From the IMG/VR virus record IMGVR_UViG_3300025141_000062, positions 1-64,000 of that record: a DNA stretch of 64,000 bases, one strand, 5' to 3'. The stretch comes from a virus. Shown in pieces: positions 1 to 10,174 of this stretch (position 1 is the stretch's first letter; each line of letters starts with the position of its first letter). The notes beneath the pieces are model-generated. The model ran no database searches, had not been told where the DNA came from, and saw nothing but the letters and a program-made list of their open reading frames with translations. The position numbers and the translations under genes are program-made.

Positions 1-2
1 TT

Positions 3-761
3 GATCAATCAAATAGATTTTTTGACACAATTATGCCAAAATTTATGACATATGCAAATTTATCAGATGGCTTTGGAAGAAATGAATCTACAGGATCTAT
101 TGATATGATAGCGTTTAATCCTACAACATTCTACATAGAGTCTTCAAATAACAGGCAGCCATTTCCATATTCTGGAAATCCAAGTAGAGTTGATGATGAT
201 CCAACTGGCGTGTGGCTACAGCAGGGTGCAGGAGGCGTAACAGGCCAGGCTTCAGCTCTAAGGGGCACACTAAGTGTTAAGCAGATACTTTTTACAGTTG
301 GGTTTAAGGGCGGATCAATAACAACATATGTCTACGGTCATGAAGGAATAAGAACAAAAATAATAAATACATTTAAGCATGCACATCCGTCTGCAACTGG
401 ATCTACTGGATTTAGATATGGAATTATGAACATTGTTCCAGAGTTTCCTAAGAATATATTTAGAAGAGATAGGTATGGACAGCTTAGGGATATGCTCGAG
501 CAAGGGTCAGAAGGAAGATTTTATAAGCCAAGGCTGTCTGATATCGAAACTACAAGAAAGGGTATAAATACTAAAGATACATATGTTGGAGATCCGGCGG
601 TCTACAGCACGTTTACTGAAGCAAGCTCTTTTACAGAAGTCTCTCCATCTTCTACAGCATGCTCAAATCTAAGCTTTGCATCAACGTCATCTCTCCCTTA
701 TTTTGACGGAGAGACAAGAAATCGAGCATATACAACAGATACTGTTATTCTGGTTTCATAA
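3..761 (+). CDS. Virion structural protein, 5'-truncated by window edge
   Basis: The reading frame is open from the first bases of the window, and no ribosome binding site precedes the first ATG at 33, so this is probably the C-terminal part of a longer protein. The visible 250 or so residues are rich in Ser, Thr, Gly, Asn and aromatic residues, with no membrane segment, signal peptide or enzyme motif. That composition is typical of beta-rich phage tail or fibre proteins. The stop codon overlaps the ATG of the next gene by one base, so the two are translationally coupled. I do not recognise the family. The virion role is inferred from composition and from the run of large structural genes that follows. 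Confidence 0.6.
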   Translation, partial: DQSNRFFDTIMPKFMTYANLSDGFGRNESTGSIDMIAFNPTTFYIESSNNRQPFPYSGNPSRVDDDPTGVWLQQGAGGVTGQASALRGTLSVKQILFTVGFKGGSITTYVYGHEGIRTKIINTFKHAHPSATGSTGFRYGIMNIVPEFPKNIFRRDRYGQLRDMLEQGSEGRFYKPRLSDIETTRKGINTKDTYVGDPAVYSTFTEASSFTEVSPSSTACSNLSFASTSSLPYFDGETRNRAYTTDTVILVS

Positions 762-1387
762 TGTCATTTAGTGTTTCAAAGGACAGTGCTAGAAGAAATG
801 AAAGATACACTGTTAGAAGTGGCTCAGACGATGGGCATATTGATGTAGTAATATTTCCAAACAGACTACAAATAGGGCTGGACGATAGTGATTTTAACCA
901 TGTTAACGTGATATCAGGAAGTCTCAAAGTTACAGAAAGCGTTACTGCAACAGAGGCAGTTACTGGAAAAATTCTCTATTACACATACCATAATTTTACA
1001 ATTTCATCAACAAGCGTCAATTACATTCCAATAAACACAGTCTCAGAAAGCACATCTGAAACAAACCAGGGTGTAGGGTTTCAAGCCCCTCACGATGGTC
1101 AGCTTAAAAGAGTCTTAATTAAGGTAAACGGAGCATGGGGTTCTGGATTTTTACATCTAACAACAATTGCATTTCACAAGGGTGGGAACGGTACAGAAGG
1201 AGTGGATTCAACTGCTTTGGAGTCTAAAACTGTTCAACTAAGCAGTGCAAATACAGTAAAGACTGCATCTTTTTCAACTGCAACCTTTAGTGCAGGAGAC
1301 ACAATTGCAGTTTCAATTGATCCATATGCAAGTGATTCGAGAATAGTTAGGATGACTTGTGTTTGGGAATATGACACTAATACATAA
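761..1387 (+). CDS. Putative virion or fibre protein, 208 aa
   Basis: The start ATG overlaps the previous stop codon (TAATG arrangement). The protein has 208 residues. The second half, from about residue 100, alternates hydrophobic and polar residues and reads like a beta-sandwich or jelly-roll, with stretches such as QAPHDGQLKRVLIKVNG and FSAGDTIAVSIDP. This pattern occurs in phage fibre and capsid-surface proteins, but I cannot assign a family. There are no catalytic motifs, Cys clusters or membrane segments. Its place between two structural genes suggests a minor virion component, possibly a receptor-binding or fibre-associated protein. That is inference only. Confidence 0.6.
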   Translation: MSFSVSKDSARRNERYTVRSGSDDGHIDVVIFPNRLQIGLDDSDFNHVNVISGSLKVTESVTATEAVTGKILYYTYHNFTISSTSVNYIPINTVSESTSETNQGVGFQAPHDGQLKRVLIKVNGAWGSGFLHLTTIAFHKGGNGTEGVDSTALESKTVQLSSANTVKTASFSTATFSAGDTIAVSIDPYASDSRIVRMTCVWEYDTNT

Positions 1388-1406
1388 TTAATGAAGAGGA
1401 AAGGCT

Positions 1407-2378
1407 GTGGCAGGCATATTAGATAATAAAACTAGAATAATGGACGTAGTCTTAACAGACGAGGGAAAGCGTCAAATTACATCTGGAGAGTTAAAAATAG
1501 AGTTTGCTACTTTTTCAGACGGACAGACATTCTATCTAGGTGACATAATAAGTGGATCAGATGATGCAGCATCTAGGCTTTATCTTGAAGCATGTTCGCT
1601 TCCGAGAGACCAGATAGCGTTTGAGGCATCTGATGCAGGAAGCCTATCAACATTTACAGGAGGTGACATAGAGGTTTCAGGCGATGGAACAATATATTCT
1701 GGAAGTGCATCATCTAGACTATCTCCGATATCCAGCGGATCTATTTTTGCAAGCCTTGTAGATACAGTTCTTTCATCATCTATAAATAATTTTAAAAACC
1801 TTCAGACGATTGGAACAAAGGGATTTTTTGATAGTGATGAATTTGAAACCGATACTGACTATTTTGACTTTTATATATCTTATGAGTCTCCCTTTACAGA
1901 GCCTGCAACTGCAACAGCTGCACTTGATTGCATAGAGCCCTTATTTATGGACTATAGACTCAGCCATATTCCTGCATTTGCATTTTTACCACCTGTAATT
2001 CCTGCAGACAAGACTACAAGCGGTGTTTCATCAAACTGGGGAACATATTCTGACCTAAGTCAGGCAAGAGTTACTGAGTGGTCAGATCTTCTTTCAAAGG
2101 TATGGCCAAATTATCCAGATCCGGATTCAATTCCACAATATAGTGAGCTTAACTTTACAAATACTTCAAACTCTAATAATCTAATGTGCCAAATATTTGA
2201 GTCAGGCGGGGTATCTGACAATAGGCTAAAAAAGCTTGACGTTATTGACTTTGGAGAATTTACACTAGAAAATGAGCCAACAAAGCATGCTTTTTTTGCA
2301 GGTAAGGTATTTATAGATAGTGTTGGACAACCTACATTTGTTAACTTATTTACAATTGTATTTGAAAAGGAGTCATAG
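1407..2378 (+). CDS. Structural protein with 'LDxxT-LTDxG' N-terminal module
   Basis: GTG start preceded by a purine-rich ribosome binding site (GAGGAAAGG). The 323-residue protein opens with GILDNKTRIMDVVLTDEGK. This closely parallels the start of the protein at 12370 (GFLDHSTNNIILDAVLTDKG), so the two share an N-terminal module of about 40 residues. The rest is acidic and rich in Ser, Asp and aromatic residues, with no recognised domain. Proteins opening with this type of motif occur in structural clusters of T4-related marine phages, to my knowledge without an assigned function. The next gene begins at the base after its stop. A role in the tail or baseplate periphery is inferred from location. 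Confidence 0.7.
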   Translation: MAGILDNKTRIMDVVLTDEGKRQITSGELKIEFATFSDGQTFYLGDIISGSDDAASRLYLEACSLPRDQIAFEASDAGSLSTFTGGDIEVSGDGTIYSGSASSRLSPISSGSIFASLVDTVLSSSINNFKNLQTIGTKGFFDSDEFETDTDYFDFYISYESPFTEPATATAALDCIEPLFMDYRLSHIPAFAFLPPVIPADKTTSGVSSNWGTYSDLSQARVTEWSDLLSKVWPNYPDPDSIPQYSELNFTNTSNSNNLMCQIFESGGVSDNRLKKLDVIDFGEFTLENEPTKHAFFAGKVFIDSVGQPTFVNLFTIVFEKES

Positions 2379-3389
2379 GTGAAAATAAGTCTACCAACAA
2401 TAAGTGCTGTTTCATCAATAAGTGAGAAAATTATAGAAATTGAAGACGGATCAGACGGAAGAACATACTTTAACTATGAAATTTCAGTAGATGCAGATAC
2501 AGTTATGCTATTGGGAAATGATGTATCTATAATCTCTATTGTGCTTGTTGAGTCACTTGGATCTTCTCCCACAAGTGACTTTAGAAAGCTTGCAAGAGGA
2601 GATCTATCTCCAGCTGGACCGGAAAATATAAGAAACTTATATTCAGTAGATGAGTCTAGTAGTGGTGATTTATCAGCCATGCAATTTTCACCTTCTCTTA
2701 CAGTTGCTGATAGAAAGAAAATATTATTTTCTAAAAATAAAGCAATTGCAAGATCGATCATTAAAAATGAAAATCAGCAAAAAGCGCATATATCTAAAAA
2801 TAGTCAAAAAAGAAGAAATAAAAAAATAGGTGAGGCTAGCATATCTGTAAATTCATCAATTAATTCAGATGTTAAGAAAGAGATAGCAAGACAAAAATTA
2901 AAAAATTCTATAGTATCTAGTACAGGAGATACAATTTCTAAAAATAGCTCTGCTAATAATGTATTTTTTGATGGCGGATTTAAAATATCACAGATTAATA
3001 TTTCTAATATTCCCAGCTTTACTTCAAAAAACTTGAGCGAAATACCAATAATTGATTCACTGTTTATTCAAAAAAGAAGCCAAAGCATTCTATCAAACAT
3101 AGGAAATACAGAATATGTTAGAGATAGTTCTGGAAATGTTACAATTTCAAATAATTCTAAAAATATAAGTGTATCTACATCACAAGACGCACTGCAGGGT
3201 GTTCTAGAGAGGTCAGGAAATGGAACTATAGAAAAATCTCCTGTAGAGCAAACATTCAGCTCTGCATGTAAGTCAGCAATTATAAAATATGGAATGTCTC
3301 CAACGAAAATTATATCAAAAGATATATCAGAAATTATTAATTCTGCATATGATAATTTTCAGGGAACACTAACTAAAAAGAGGTCCTAA
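2379..3389 (+). CDS. Hypothetical protein in tail/fibre cluster, 336 aa
   Basis: GTG start immediately after the preceding stop codon, so it is probably expressed by translational coupling. The 336-residue product is very rich in Ser, Asn, Ile and Lys. A basic, Lys/Asn-rich middle section (about residues 110-180) is predicted largely helical or disordered, while the first 60 residues look beta-rich. No Cys clusters, nucleotide-binding motifs or membrane segments are visible. Its stop overlaps the next ATG by one base. I do not recognise it. Position in an uninterrupted run of structural genes is the only hint of function. Confidence 0.6.
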   Translation: MKISLPTISAVSSISEKIIEIEDGSDGRTYFNYEISVDADTVMLLGNDVSIISIVLVESLGSSPTSDFRKLARGDLSPAGPENIRNLYSVDESSSGDLSAMQFSPSLTVADRKKILFSKNKAIARSIIKNENQQKAHISKNSQKRRNKKIGEASISVNSSINSDVKKEIARQKLKNSIVSSTGDTISKNSSANNVFFDGGFKISQINISNIPSFTSKNLSEIPIIDSLFIQKRSQSILSNIGNTEYVRDSSGNVTISNNSKNISVSTSQDALQGVLERSGNGTIEKSPVEQTFSSACKSAIIKYGMSPTKIISKDISEIINSAYDNFQGTLTKKRS

Positions 3390-5260
3390 TGTCTAAAGTA
3401 AACGATTCACTATTAAAAGCTCTTGAATATAGGCAGATTTTAGGAACTCTTCGACATGGAATTGAAAAAATCCCATCAGCTTCTCCGCAAAATGCATCAC
3501 AGGTTTCAAAAAATAAAAAAATATCTATGATGACAAGGACTACGTCTGAAAGCACAAACATCAACACAAGCATCCAAGTAAGCACAAATAAAAACTTCTA
3601 TCTTAGTCTTAGGCTTATTAATTCAAATGGAATCATTGTTCAATCTGAGACAAAGAGCATAGATCATAATACAAATATTGACGATTTATATTCTTCAACA
3701 ATAAAGCCAAATATTTCTGCACAAAGACTAAATGATTCAACAATGAGAATATCTGTCAATCAAATGGATCCAAACTCAAATAAGGTTATAGTCCTATACA
3801 AGACAATAGACAATCAGACATTTTCTAAAGGGTCTGGATATAAGAAGATTGGTGAATATGATGCAAAACTTAAGGGCGATGCTATTGAAATAAGCAAGAA
3901 TATCTCTCCAGGGTCACACGTAATAGTAAGGGCAATATGCATATCTAGAAAGGGAATATATGGTTCATTTTCCGATGTTGTTGTTAAGCCGTCTATAGTA
4001 CCTTCTGACTATATGCTAGATGATAAAGACTCCTCTATATCCATATTTTCAAGAAACACAGGCACAGGGATCATTGTTGAGATACCAAGAGTTGTGGGTG
4101 ATCCAGTTGCTGTTAAATTTTTAAAAAGAGAGGTCACAAACACATCTAGCTCAATTGACAAGTTTAAGATATTGGACAATAATAAAAATGAGCTATTTCA
4201 TAAAAACAAACCTTTTCAAATAATTGACAAGGATGTCCATGACGGGCACACATATGAATATAAGTGTAAGCTAATATTTAAAAACGGAACTGAAAGACAG
4301 TCAAATAATAGCTCTATATCAAAAAGGGTAAAGCCATTTGACTCAATAGGCCTATCTTTAGACAGCCCCTCTGTCGCTCGTCTTGGGAGAGAGGGAAATT
4401 ACTCAGTCGCTCTAAACTGTGATGTCTCTATTCCGAGCTCTGATGCAGACACAGTAAGGTCAGTATTTTCAAATCTAGGTCTTTTAGATTTATTTTCATC
4501 TGAATTTGAAGACGTTAAGTCTCAATTTGAAACAATCTCAATGGTTAAGATTATGAGGCTTGATGTGACAACAGGTGAGATTTATGATTGCGGCGAATAC
4601 CCTGCAGGATCTTTTACAGATAGGGGAGATTCATTAAAGGGAAGGCCATGCCCAGTTTCAGGTTCTGAATATATATACATTGTCAAGACCCTAATAAGAG
4701 TCCCAGATCAAGTTATTTCAGAAATTAAGACAGCTCAATCATACAGAAATTCAAATAAATTTGACAAGATTCAATCGGCAGTTTCAGGTAGAGATGATGG
4801 TTCATCAATTGATCCAAACTTTAGTGAAAAGTTTTTTACACCTATTGCAATTAGAAGGTCTACAGTCTCCTATGGCATTGCGCTAGTTAAAAATCATGCT
4901 GGAAATACATTTGAAATAGGTGAAATCGGTGTGGAGAAAATAGTAAGAGTTTCAACTCCAAAAAAATCTATATCCATTAGGCCAAAAAGAATTTCCGTAA
5001 ACTTTAGAAAAGAGGTAATTGTAGAGTGGAGAGTAAGAGGCGATATCAGTGAAATTGATCACTTCATAATAACATCAACAAGAAACGGTGTAACAGTTCC
5101 GACAGGTGTTCATCACTCAACTTCAAAAAATAGCTCATTTAAGTACGTTGACACAAATCAGCTAAAAATTCCAGGAGATGTTACATATGGAATAATCCCT
5201 GTATTTTCTAATTATGATGTCGGATTACAGACAAGTTTGGGAAATGTGTCAATTGACTAA
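3389..5260 (+). CDS. Fibronectin-III-like virion protein, 623 aa
   Basis: ATG overlaps the previous stop (TAATG). Three segments have the strand pattern of fibronectin type III or related Ig-like folds. The first covers about residues 105-205, the second about 210-310 with the phrase GHTYEYKCKLIFKNGTE, and the third about 525-620. Such modules are common in phage tail and baseplate-associated proteins, where they can bind host surface carbohydrate or act as spacers. No enzyme motif is visible. The gene at 10175 has a similar module. Function is inferred from fold pattern and context; domain boundaries are approximate. Confidence 0.65.
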   Translation: MSKVNDSLLKALEYRQILGTLRHGIEKIPSASPQNASQVSKNKKISMMTRTTSESTNINTSIQVSTNKNFYLSLRLINSNGIIVQSETKSIDHNTNIDDLYSSTIKPNISAQRLNDSTMRISVNQMDPNSNKVIVLYKTIDNQTFSKGSGYKKIGEYDAKLKGDAIEISKNISPGSHVIVRAICISRKGIYGSFSDVVVKPSIVPSDYMLDDKDSSISIFSRNTGTGIIVEIPRVVGDPVAVKFLKREVTNTSSSIDKFKILDNNKNELFHKNKPFQIIDKDVHDGHTYEYKCKLIFKNGTERQSNNSSISKRVKPFDSIGLSLDSPSVARLGREGNYSVALNCDVSIPSSDADTVRSVFSNLGLLDLFSSEFEDVKSQFETISMVKIMRLDVTTGEIYDCGEYPAGSFTDRGDSLKGRPCPVSGSEYIYIVKTLIRVPDQVISEIKTAQSYRNSNKFDKIQSAVSGRDDGSSIDPNFSEKFFTPIAIRRSTVSYGIALVKNHAGNTFEIGEIGVEKIVRVSTPKKSISIRPKRISVNFRKEVIVEWRVRGDISEIDHFIITSTRNGVTVPTGVHHSTSKNSSFKYVDTNQLKIPGDVTYGIIPVFSNYDVGLQTSLGNVSID

Positions 5261-5281
5261 TATTAAGAATAGAGGTGTGAA

Positions 5282-8200
5282 ATGTCAAAAGGTGTAGAGA
5301 TAGAGTCAATTCCCACATCTGCAGCTTGTGTCTGCAAGGGAACAATTATTAAGACACAAAGGGGAGACATTCCAGTAGAGAATATTGAAGTCGGTGATAG
5401 GGCATTTACATATAATTTTAATGAAAGAAGGCTTGAGTACTTTGATATACCCTGGATAACAGGGCCTAGAGATGTTGAAAGATACGTCAGAATTGTTACA
5501 TCACAGGGATATGAGATTAAATGTTCTGAAACACATCCAATTTGTAGTGATGATGTTTTATCCTGGGTAATAGATGCATGTGAAATGAAGGTGGGAAATA
5601 GCCTATTTGTGCTACATGAAGGTGAGATTGCTAGAGATACAGTCAAAGATATTGAAATATGTGATCAAAAGACAACAGTTTATAATTTTGAAGTAAGTAA
5701 GGTTCACACATATCTAAGCAATAATATATTGTCACATAACATGGCAGCTGCAGGTGCAACAGGCTCATCATCACATGGTGCCAAAACAGCTAGATATGCT
5801 ACCGGAACATTTGTCGTGCTAGGGGGAATGTCATCTGAAGAAAGCAGCTCTGAGCCTGGATCTACAACGGAAAGTACAACAGAGTGGGTGTCAGAATATC
5901 CCGGAGAAGGAACATCTTCAATTACATTATATACACACGGATCTACTGGAAAGGTAGACTTTATAGATTCTATTTCTGAAATACTTGAAGAATTTACAAG
6001 TCCAGCAAGAACTATCGGATTATCAACAGGTGCACCTGAAATTATAGCAAGCATAGACTTTGTTCCTGTCTATAATAGTGACTCTTCAGACGACGTTAAT
6101 ACAGAGGTTAAAGACTCTCTTTATCAAAGTGCACTACTTGATACACTGACTAGAGAGGCAACTAGAAACTCTCTAAGAAAAATTATAGATAATGAAGATG
6201 GTGTAACAGACACAATAATATCGCAGATAGGAGATCAGCTTTCAACAATAAGCTCATATAGTGAACTTTCTGCAGTCATATCAAGTCTCAATAGCAAAAG
6301 ATACTATACGATGGGGCTAGGTGTGGGTGGTGACTTATCTGCAATATATTATGATCTGTATACAATGTTTAGATATCTAAGAGATGTTTTTGACGTAAAT
6401 TTCTCAACAGGCGATATGATACCAGCATTCATGGAAACAGACGCAACTGATACAAGAAATCTCGGATCAGAAACATATCTATCAACAGAAAATTCTGGAC
6501 CGCTCGGGGCAGCTGCTACTTCAATTGCATATTTTTTTAAAAATTATTTAAATTTTTCAGAAGATGCATATGCAAGCTCATCTGCAACTAAAATAGTTGG
6601 ACAGATTGTACAGGACCTGAGAAGGTCAATATTTATGTCATCTCCAATAGCAGCCATGGAGGGCTCTAGCTTTTCATATGCCACTGAAGATGGAACATCT
6701 GATAGGGCAAATACGCTAATCCCGTATACTGTTGTCGACGATACAGATGCTGATTATTGTAATATGTCATCTACAAATACTTCAATAGCTTATTTAAATA
6801 AAGCATATGAGGATATTGGAACTCTTGAAGGTGTTGTAGACGAAGATGGAAATCTAATATCGCTATTTGGAATAAGCCAGGATAATTATACTTCTTTTGT
6901 AAAGGGCTTGCCAGATTCTGGTGTAGAGACAGTTACATCAATTCTTCACATTATCGGTCGCGAGATAAATCTGTCATTTTGTAATCTTATGCCTGAGGTT
7001 CATAGCATAGTAAATAGTCTAACTGGTGACTCAAGCTTCTACATAGACCAGACAGATCAAGCAAATTCTGCAAGCGTGCCTGGTCCACTAGAGATGATAA
7101 ACAAAGTCCTTGGAAATATAGCAGGATCTCTGGGATCATCAGACCACACTCAAAATATTGAATCAATATCAACACTTATAAATCCTTCATTCACCCCTAC
7201 CGCAGCTGACGGATCAGAGGCTTCAAAGATATTTATGTTTGAGAAGTTTTCAATAGACGATTCATTTGGCATAGATGCAATTGCTGGATATGATGCCTTT
7301 GCTGGAGATCTTGTCAGCGGAATTAGAGACTATGTGGACACTGGTACGATGACATTCTCATCTCTATCTGAGTGGAGCAGTGACTGGGCAGCAAAGGGAT
7401 CATCAATAAGACATCTTATTCCACTTATGATCGGCGGCGCGAGAGGTCAAACCGCCCTCCCAGCACATATGTTCAACTATCTCGCTCAATACATCTTACA
7501 AAATCAGATAACAACAGACTACGGCCTCGAGGGCTATCTTCAGTCAGATTCAGGTAGAGAAAATCTAGACGAGCTAGAAATGATAAGGCTTTATGTCATG
7601 AAGCTCGCTGGAGAAAATCCAACAGTAGGATACTATCTAGCAAGATATCTTGATCTAAGATTTTATATGCAAGCTCTCGATGAGATACCAAAATTTTCAG
7701 CATTTGGATCAAGTGAGACAGGCTCATATGACGCAGTTGTTGATGAAGATAGGGCAAATAACTTAGATATCTCTTCTTTAGATAGCGATCTTATGTCAAA
7801 TCTTCAGAGTGTATATAAACAGTTCTATAGTGCAGCGAGCGATCTTGCAACAGAAGTTTTTAACGTAGTTCACGTATCATCTAGCACAGAAGAAAGTCTT
7901 GAATCAGTTCTTGATGAAATAGATGAAAATTTCTATAGAAGTGAAGATGAGACAGCAATCCTTGTAACAACCATGGAGCAAGAAGAAGATTTTGACGTTC
8001 TAGAGACAGTTTTAGGAATTGCGCTAGTCACGCAGGATAACACATCTCTAACAAGATCTATATTTGATCTTCCAGCGCTTATTTTTAATGAATTTATAGA
8101 AGAGGCCGACGGAGTTGACTACTTTGAAGATTTAGGAATGGCTGGCCTCTTATTTCCTCACGAGCCTTCTGTTGAAGAGATGATCGGTTCAAAGTCAGTT

Positions 8201-10165
8201 GAGGATTTTGAATCTAAGGTATCAAACTGGAAAACAACATATAGGGAGCTTTCATCAAGCTGTATGAGAAGCGCAATATCTCACTGTATATCAACAGTGC
8301 TTAGTGATTCAAGCTTTGGGATAAGCAATGCAATTAATTTAGCAATGCCTAGAGATATACTTGAAATCGATGGAGATTCATCGTGGGTAATAGGCTCTGT
8401 AATCCATATAGACTATGTTAAGTTTACTGAATTTTCAGTTGCCGTTGCAAATATACTAGATGAGAATGTTACATTTTCCGGAGATATGCTTCTTGTTGAT
8501 GTAGATGCAGAAGCAACAGGTGAATCACTAGCATCTACTGCTCATACATATTTTTCTAGTAATTCAGACACGTATATGTCTACAGACGGAACGTGGACGT
8601 CAATAAATACAGTATTTTCTGCTCTAGCAGAAGACTATGCAACAACTATAGGGCTTGCAGAGATTCCATCACTTATAGCTGGAAATATATCTCAAAGATA
8701 CACTGATCTCCAAGCTGTTTTTAGCTCTTCTGGCTTTAAGAGTGCAATGCACATTACAGATATGCTTACACAGTCATGTCTTTCAAATGAGACATCGCTA
8801 TACGGCATGGACTATGATGACATATTTTCATCAATTGTGTCAAAATTTATGACGCCAGAGGGTGTATCGTCTATGTACGTTCATCGAGCAAGGGCACTGC
8901 TCCTATCACCGGGAGGATGCTTCGATGACGAAATAAGCCAAGAAGGTGTTCAGAACAGCGGCGAAGATCTCTTAATGCCCATGTCAGAAGTAATACCGCA
9001 GAGCTACCTAATAGAAAGAGTTATTCCATTTACGAGAATTGCAAATATAAATGGCGAAGTTTCACTTACAGGAGATCCAAGCACAGATAGAAAGAAAATT
9101 ATTACAGTCGGAATTCCTGCCGGACTATGCGAAAGGTTGCGTGAGCAGGCTTCACAATACGCTGGAGACGGAATGGGTGAAAGCAAGGTTTATGAGAATA
9201 GCTCCTTAATTAATATAAAGATATTTAAGAAAGATCTTGATGTGGGAAATGTGTACTACTATCCCATGAACTTTCTATTTGACACATCGCTTTGGGTAAA
9301 TCCCGGCATACAGAGTGTAGAGTCGATAACAAGCGATATCTTTGGAGGAACAGGCTGGTACTCTCCATCTGAAGTTGAGTACGACACAGCAGACCAAGAA
9401 ACTGAATTACTTCAAGGCATGGGCTGGGTTTATTGCCATATACCTCCGAGAGGGGATGGACCTGCAGCAACAGGAGCTTCTGGCAATCTATACTCATCAT
9501 ATGACCTTGAAAGTAACCTTAGAATTGTTTCAAATAAGTTCGATTCAGATGAGGTATTTAAAAATCACGCATACGATAGGTTTCTAAAGTCATACATAAA
9601 GCTCATGTCCGGACTAGATGTAAATGAAAATAAATTTAACCTATTTAAAGATGCTACATCTACACAATCAGATGTCAGCTCCGGGGTAGGGAATAACGTT
9701 ACAGCTATCGCAGAAGCCCTCTCAGGGTATGCTGATCTATCTAGTTCTGAACTTGACAACCAAGAGAATGACACTATGAAGCTAGATATTCTTAAAATAT
9801 TGAAGCATGGAATAACAAATAGCATTCTAGGTGACTTCTCACCTTCGACATACACAGCAGATAGAATAGTTGCCTGTGCAAGGCAGACTTATGCACTTTC
9901 TAGTGATAAGTACATTAACCAGATATACCTACCTCAGATATTTGATAGAATATTTTGTATGATTATAGATCCAGATGCATTTGTACTTAGCGGTGAGACA
10001 GATGATGGTGGTTCTGACTTTCTCGGCGATCTTTCTTCCGCCGGCATAGATGTTGACTATAAATCTGAGCTATTTAATATTTACGCAACAGTTGAAATAG
10101 TTTCAACGACAGATGCCACAGCATATACGTCGACTAATATTGATGATGGAAAATTTACAACATAG
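5282..10165 (+). CDS. Giant virion protein with N-terminal Hint domain
   Basis: Preceded by a ribosome binding site (AGAGGTG) eight bases upstream. The product is 1,627 residues. Residues 16-153 form a Hint (intein/hedgehog) domain, described separately. Residues 154-1627 are acidic, Ser/Asp/Thr-rich and unrecognised, with mixed helical and beta character and few Cys. No membrane segment is evident. The size and location between structural genes suggest a large fibre, whisker or baseplate-attached protein. If the Hint domain cleaves at its C-terminal Asn153, the mature protein would begin at Met154 (nucleotide 5741). Met154 has no ribosome binding site of its own, so independent initiation there is unlikely. 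The function of the large part is unknown. Confidence 0.75.
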   Translation: MSKGVEIESIPTSAACVCKGTIIKTQRGDIPVENIEVGDRAFTYNFNERRLEYFDIPWITGPRDVERYVRIVTSQGYEIKCSETHPICSDDVLSWVIDACEMKVGNSLFVLHEGEIARDTVKDIEICDQKTTVYNFEVSKVHTYLSNNILSHNMAAAGATGSSSHGAKTARYATGTFVVLGGMSSEESSSEPGSTTESTTEWVSEYPGEGTSSITLYTHGSTGKVDFIDSISEILEEFTSPARTIGLSTGAPEIIASIDFVPVYNSDSSDDVNTEVKDSLYQSALLDTLTREATRNSLRKIIDNEDGVTDTIISQIGDQLSTISSYSELSAVISSLNSKRYYTMGLGVGGDLSAIYYDLYTMFRYLRDVFDVNFSTGDMIPAFMETDATDTRNLGSETYLSTENSGPLGAAATSIAYFFKNYLNFSEDAYASSSATKIVGQIVQDLRRSIFMSSPIAAMEGSSFSYATEDGTSDRANTLIPYTVVDDTDADYCNMSSTNTSIAYLNKAYEDIGTLEGVVDEDGNLISLFGISQDNYTSFVKGLPDSGVETVTSILHIIGREINLSFCNLMPEVHSIVNSLTGDSSFYIDQTDQANSASVPGPLEMINKVLGNIAGSLGSSDHTQNIESISTLINPSFTPTAADGSEASKIFMFEKFSIDDSFGIDAIAGYDAFAGDLVSGIRDYVDTGTMTFSSLSEWSSDWAAKGSSIRHLIPLMIGGARGQTALPAHMFNYLAQYILQNQITTDYGLEGYLQSDSGRENLDELEMIRLYVMKLAGENPTVGYYLARYLDLRFYMQALDEIPKFSAFGSSETGSYDAVVDEDRANNLDISSLDSDLMSNLQSVYKQFYSAASDLATEVFNVVHVSSSTEESLESVLDEIDENFYRSEDETAILVTTMEQEEDFDVLETVLGIALVTQDNTSLTRSIFDLPALIFNEFIEEADGVDYFEDLGMAGLLFPHEPSVEEMIGSKSVEDFESKVSNWKTTYRELSSSCMRSAISHCISTVLSDSSFGISNAINLAMPRDILEIDGDSSWVIGSVIHIDYVKFTEFSVAVANILDENVTFSGDMLLVDVDAEATGESLASTAHTYFSSNSDTYMSTDGTWTSINTVFSALAEDYATTIGLAEIPSLIAGNISQRYTDLQAVFSSSGFKSAMHITDMLTQSCLSNETSLYGMDYDDIFSSIVSKFMTPEGVSSMYVHRARALLLSPGGCFDDEISQEGVQNSGEDLLMPMSEVIPQSYLIERVIPFTRIANINGEVSLTGDPSTDRKKIITVGIPAGLCERLREQASQYAGDGMGESKVYENSSLINIKIFKKDLDVGNVYYYPMNFLFDTSLWVNPGIQSVESITSDIFGGTGWYSPSEVEYDTADQETELLQGMGWVYCHIPPRGDGPAATGASGNLYSSYDLESNLRIVSNKFDSDEVFKNHAYDRFLKSYIKLMSGLDVNENKFNLFKDATSTQSDVSSGVGNNVTAIAEALSGYADLSSSELDNQENDTMKLDILKILKHGITNSILGDFSPSTYTADRIVACARQTYALSSDKYINQIYLPQIFDRIFCMIIDPDAFVLSGETDDGGSDFLGDLSSAGIDVDYKSELFNIYATVEIVSTTDATAYTSTNIDDGKFTT
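5327..5740 (+). other. Hint / bacterial-intein-like domain (residues 16-153)
   Basis: Block A is seen at C16-V-C-K-G-T with the following IPVENIEVGD, typical of Hint N-terminal halves. The block B region has CSETH with His85. Blocks F and G read VYNFEVSKVHTYLSN and end SHN at residues 151-153. The length of 138 residues and the lack of an inserted homing endonuclease fit a mini-intein or bacterial-intein-like (BIL) domain. The residue after Asn153 is Met, not Cys, Ser or Thr. Standard protein splicing is therefore not expected; A-type BIL domains with non-nucleophile +1 residues are known to carry out cleavage. Only 15 residues precede Cys16. Confidence 0.8.
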
Positions 10166-10174
10166 GAAAATAAA

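Noticed and set aside
33-35. ATG at 33 as the start of the first gene
   Set aside because: The frame stays open to the window edge and there is no ribosome binding site before 33. The gene most likely begins outside the window.
563-570. TATAAATA inside the first gene (also at 1781-1788 and 28691-28698) as late promoters
   Set aside because: These lie well inside coding regions and are not positioned before a gene start. AT-rich sequence produces them by chance.
5282-10165. A true intein that splices to join two exteins
   Set aside because: The +1 residue is Met rather than Cys, Ser or Thr, and the N-terminal extein would be only 15 residues. Cleavage rather than splicing is more consistent.
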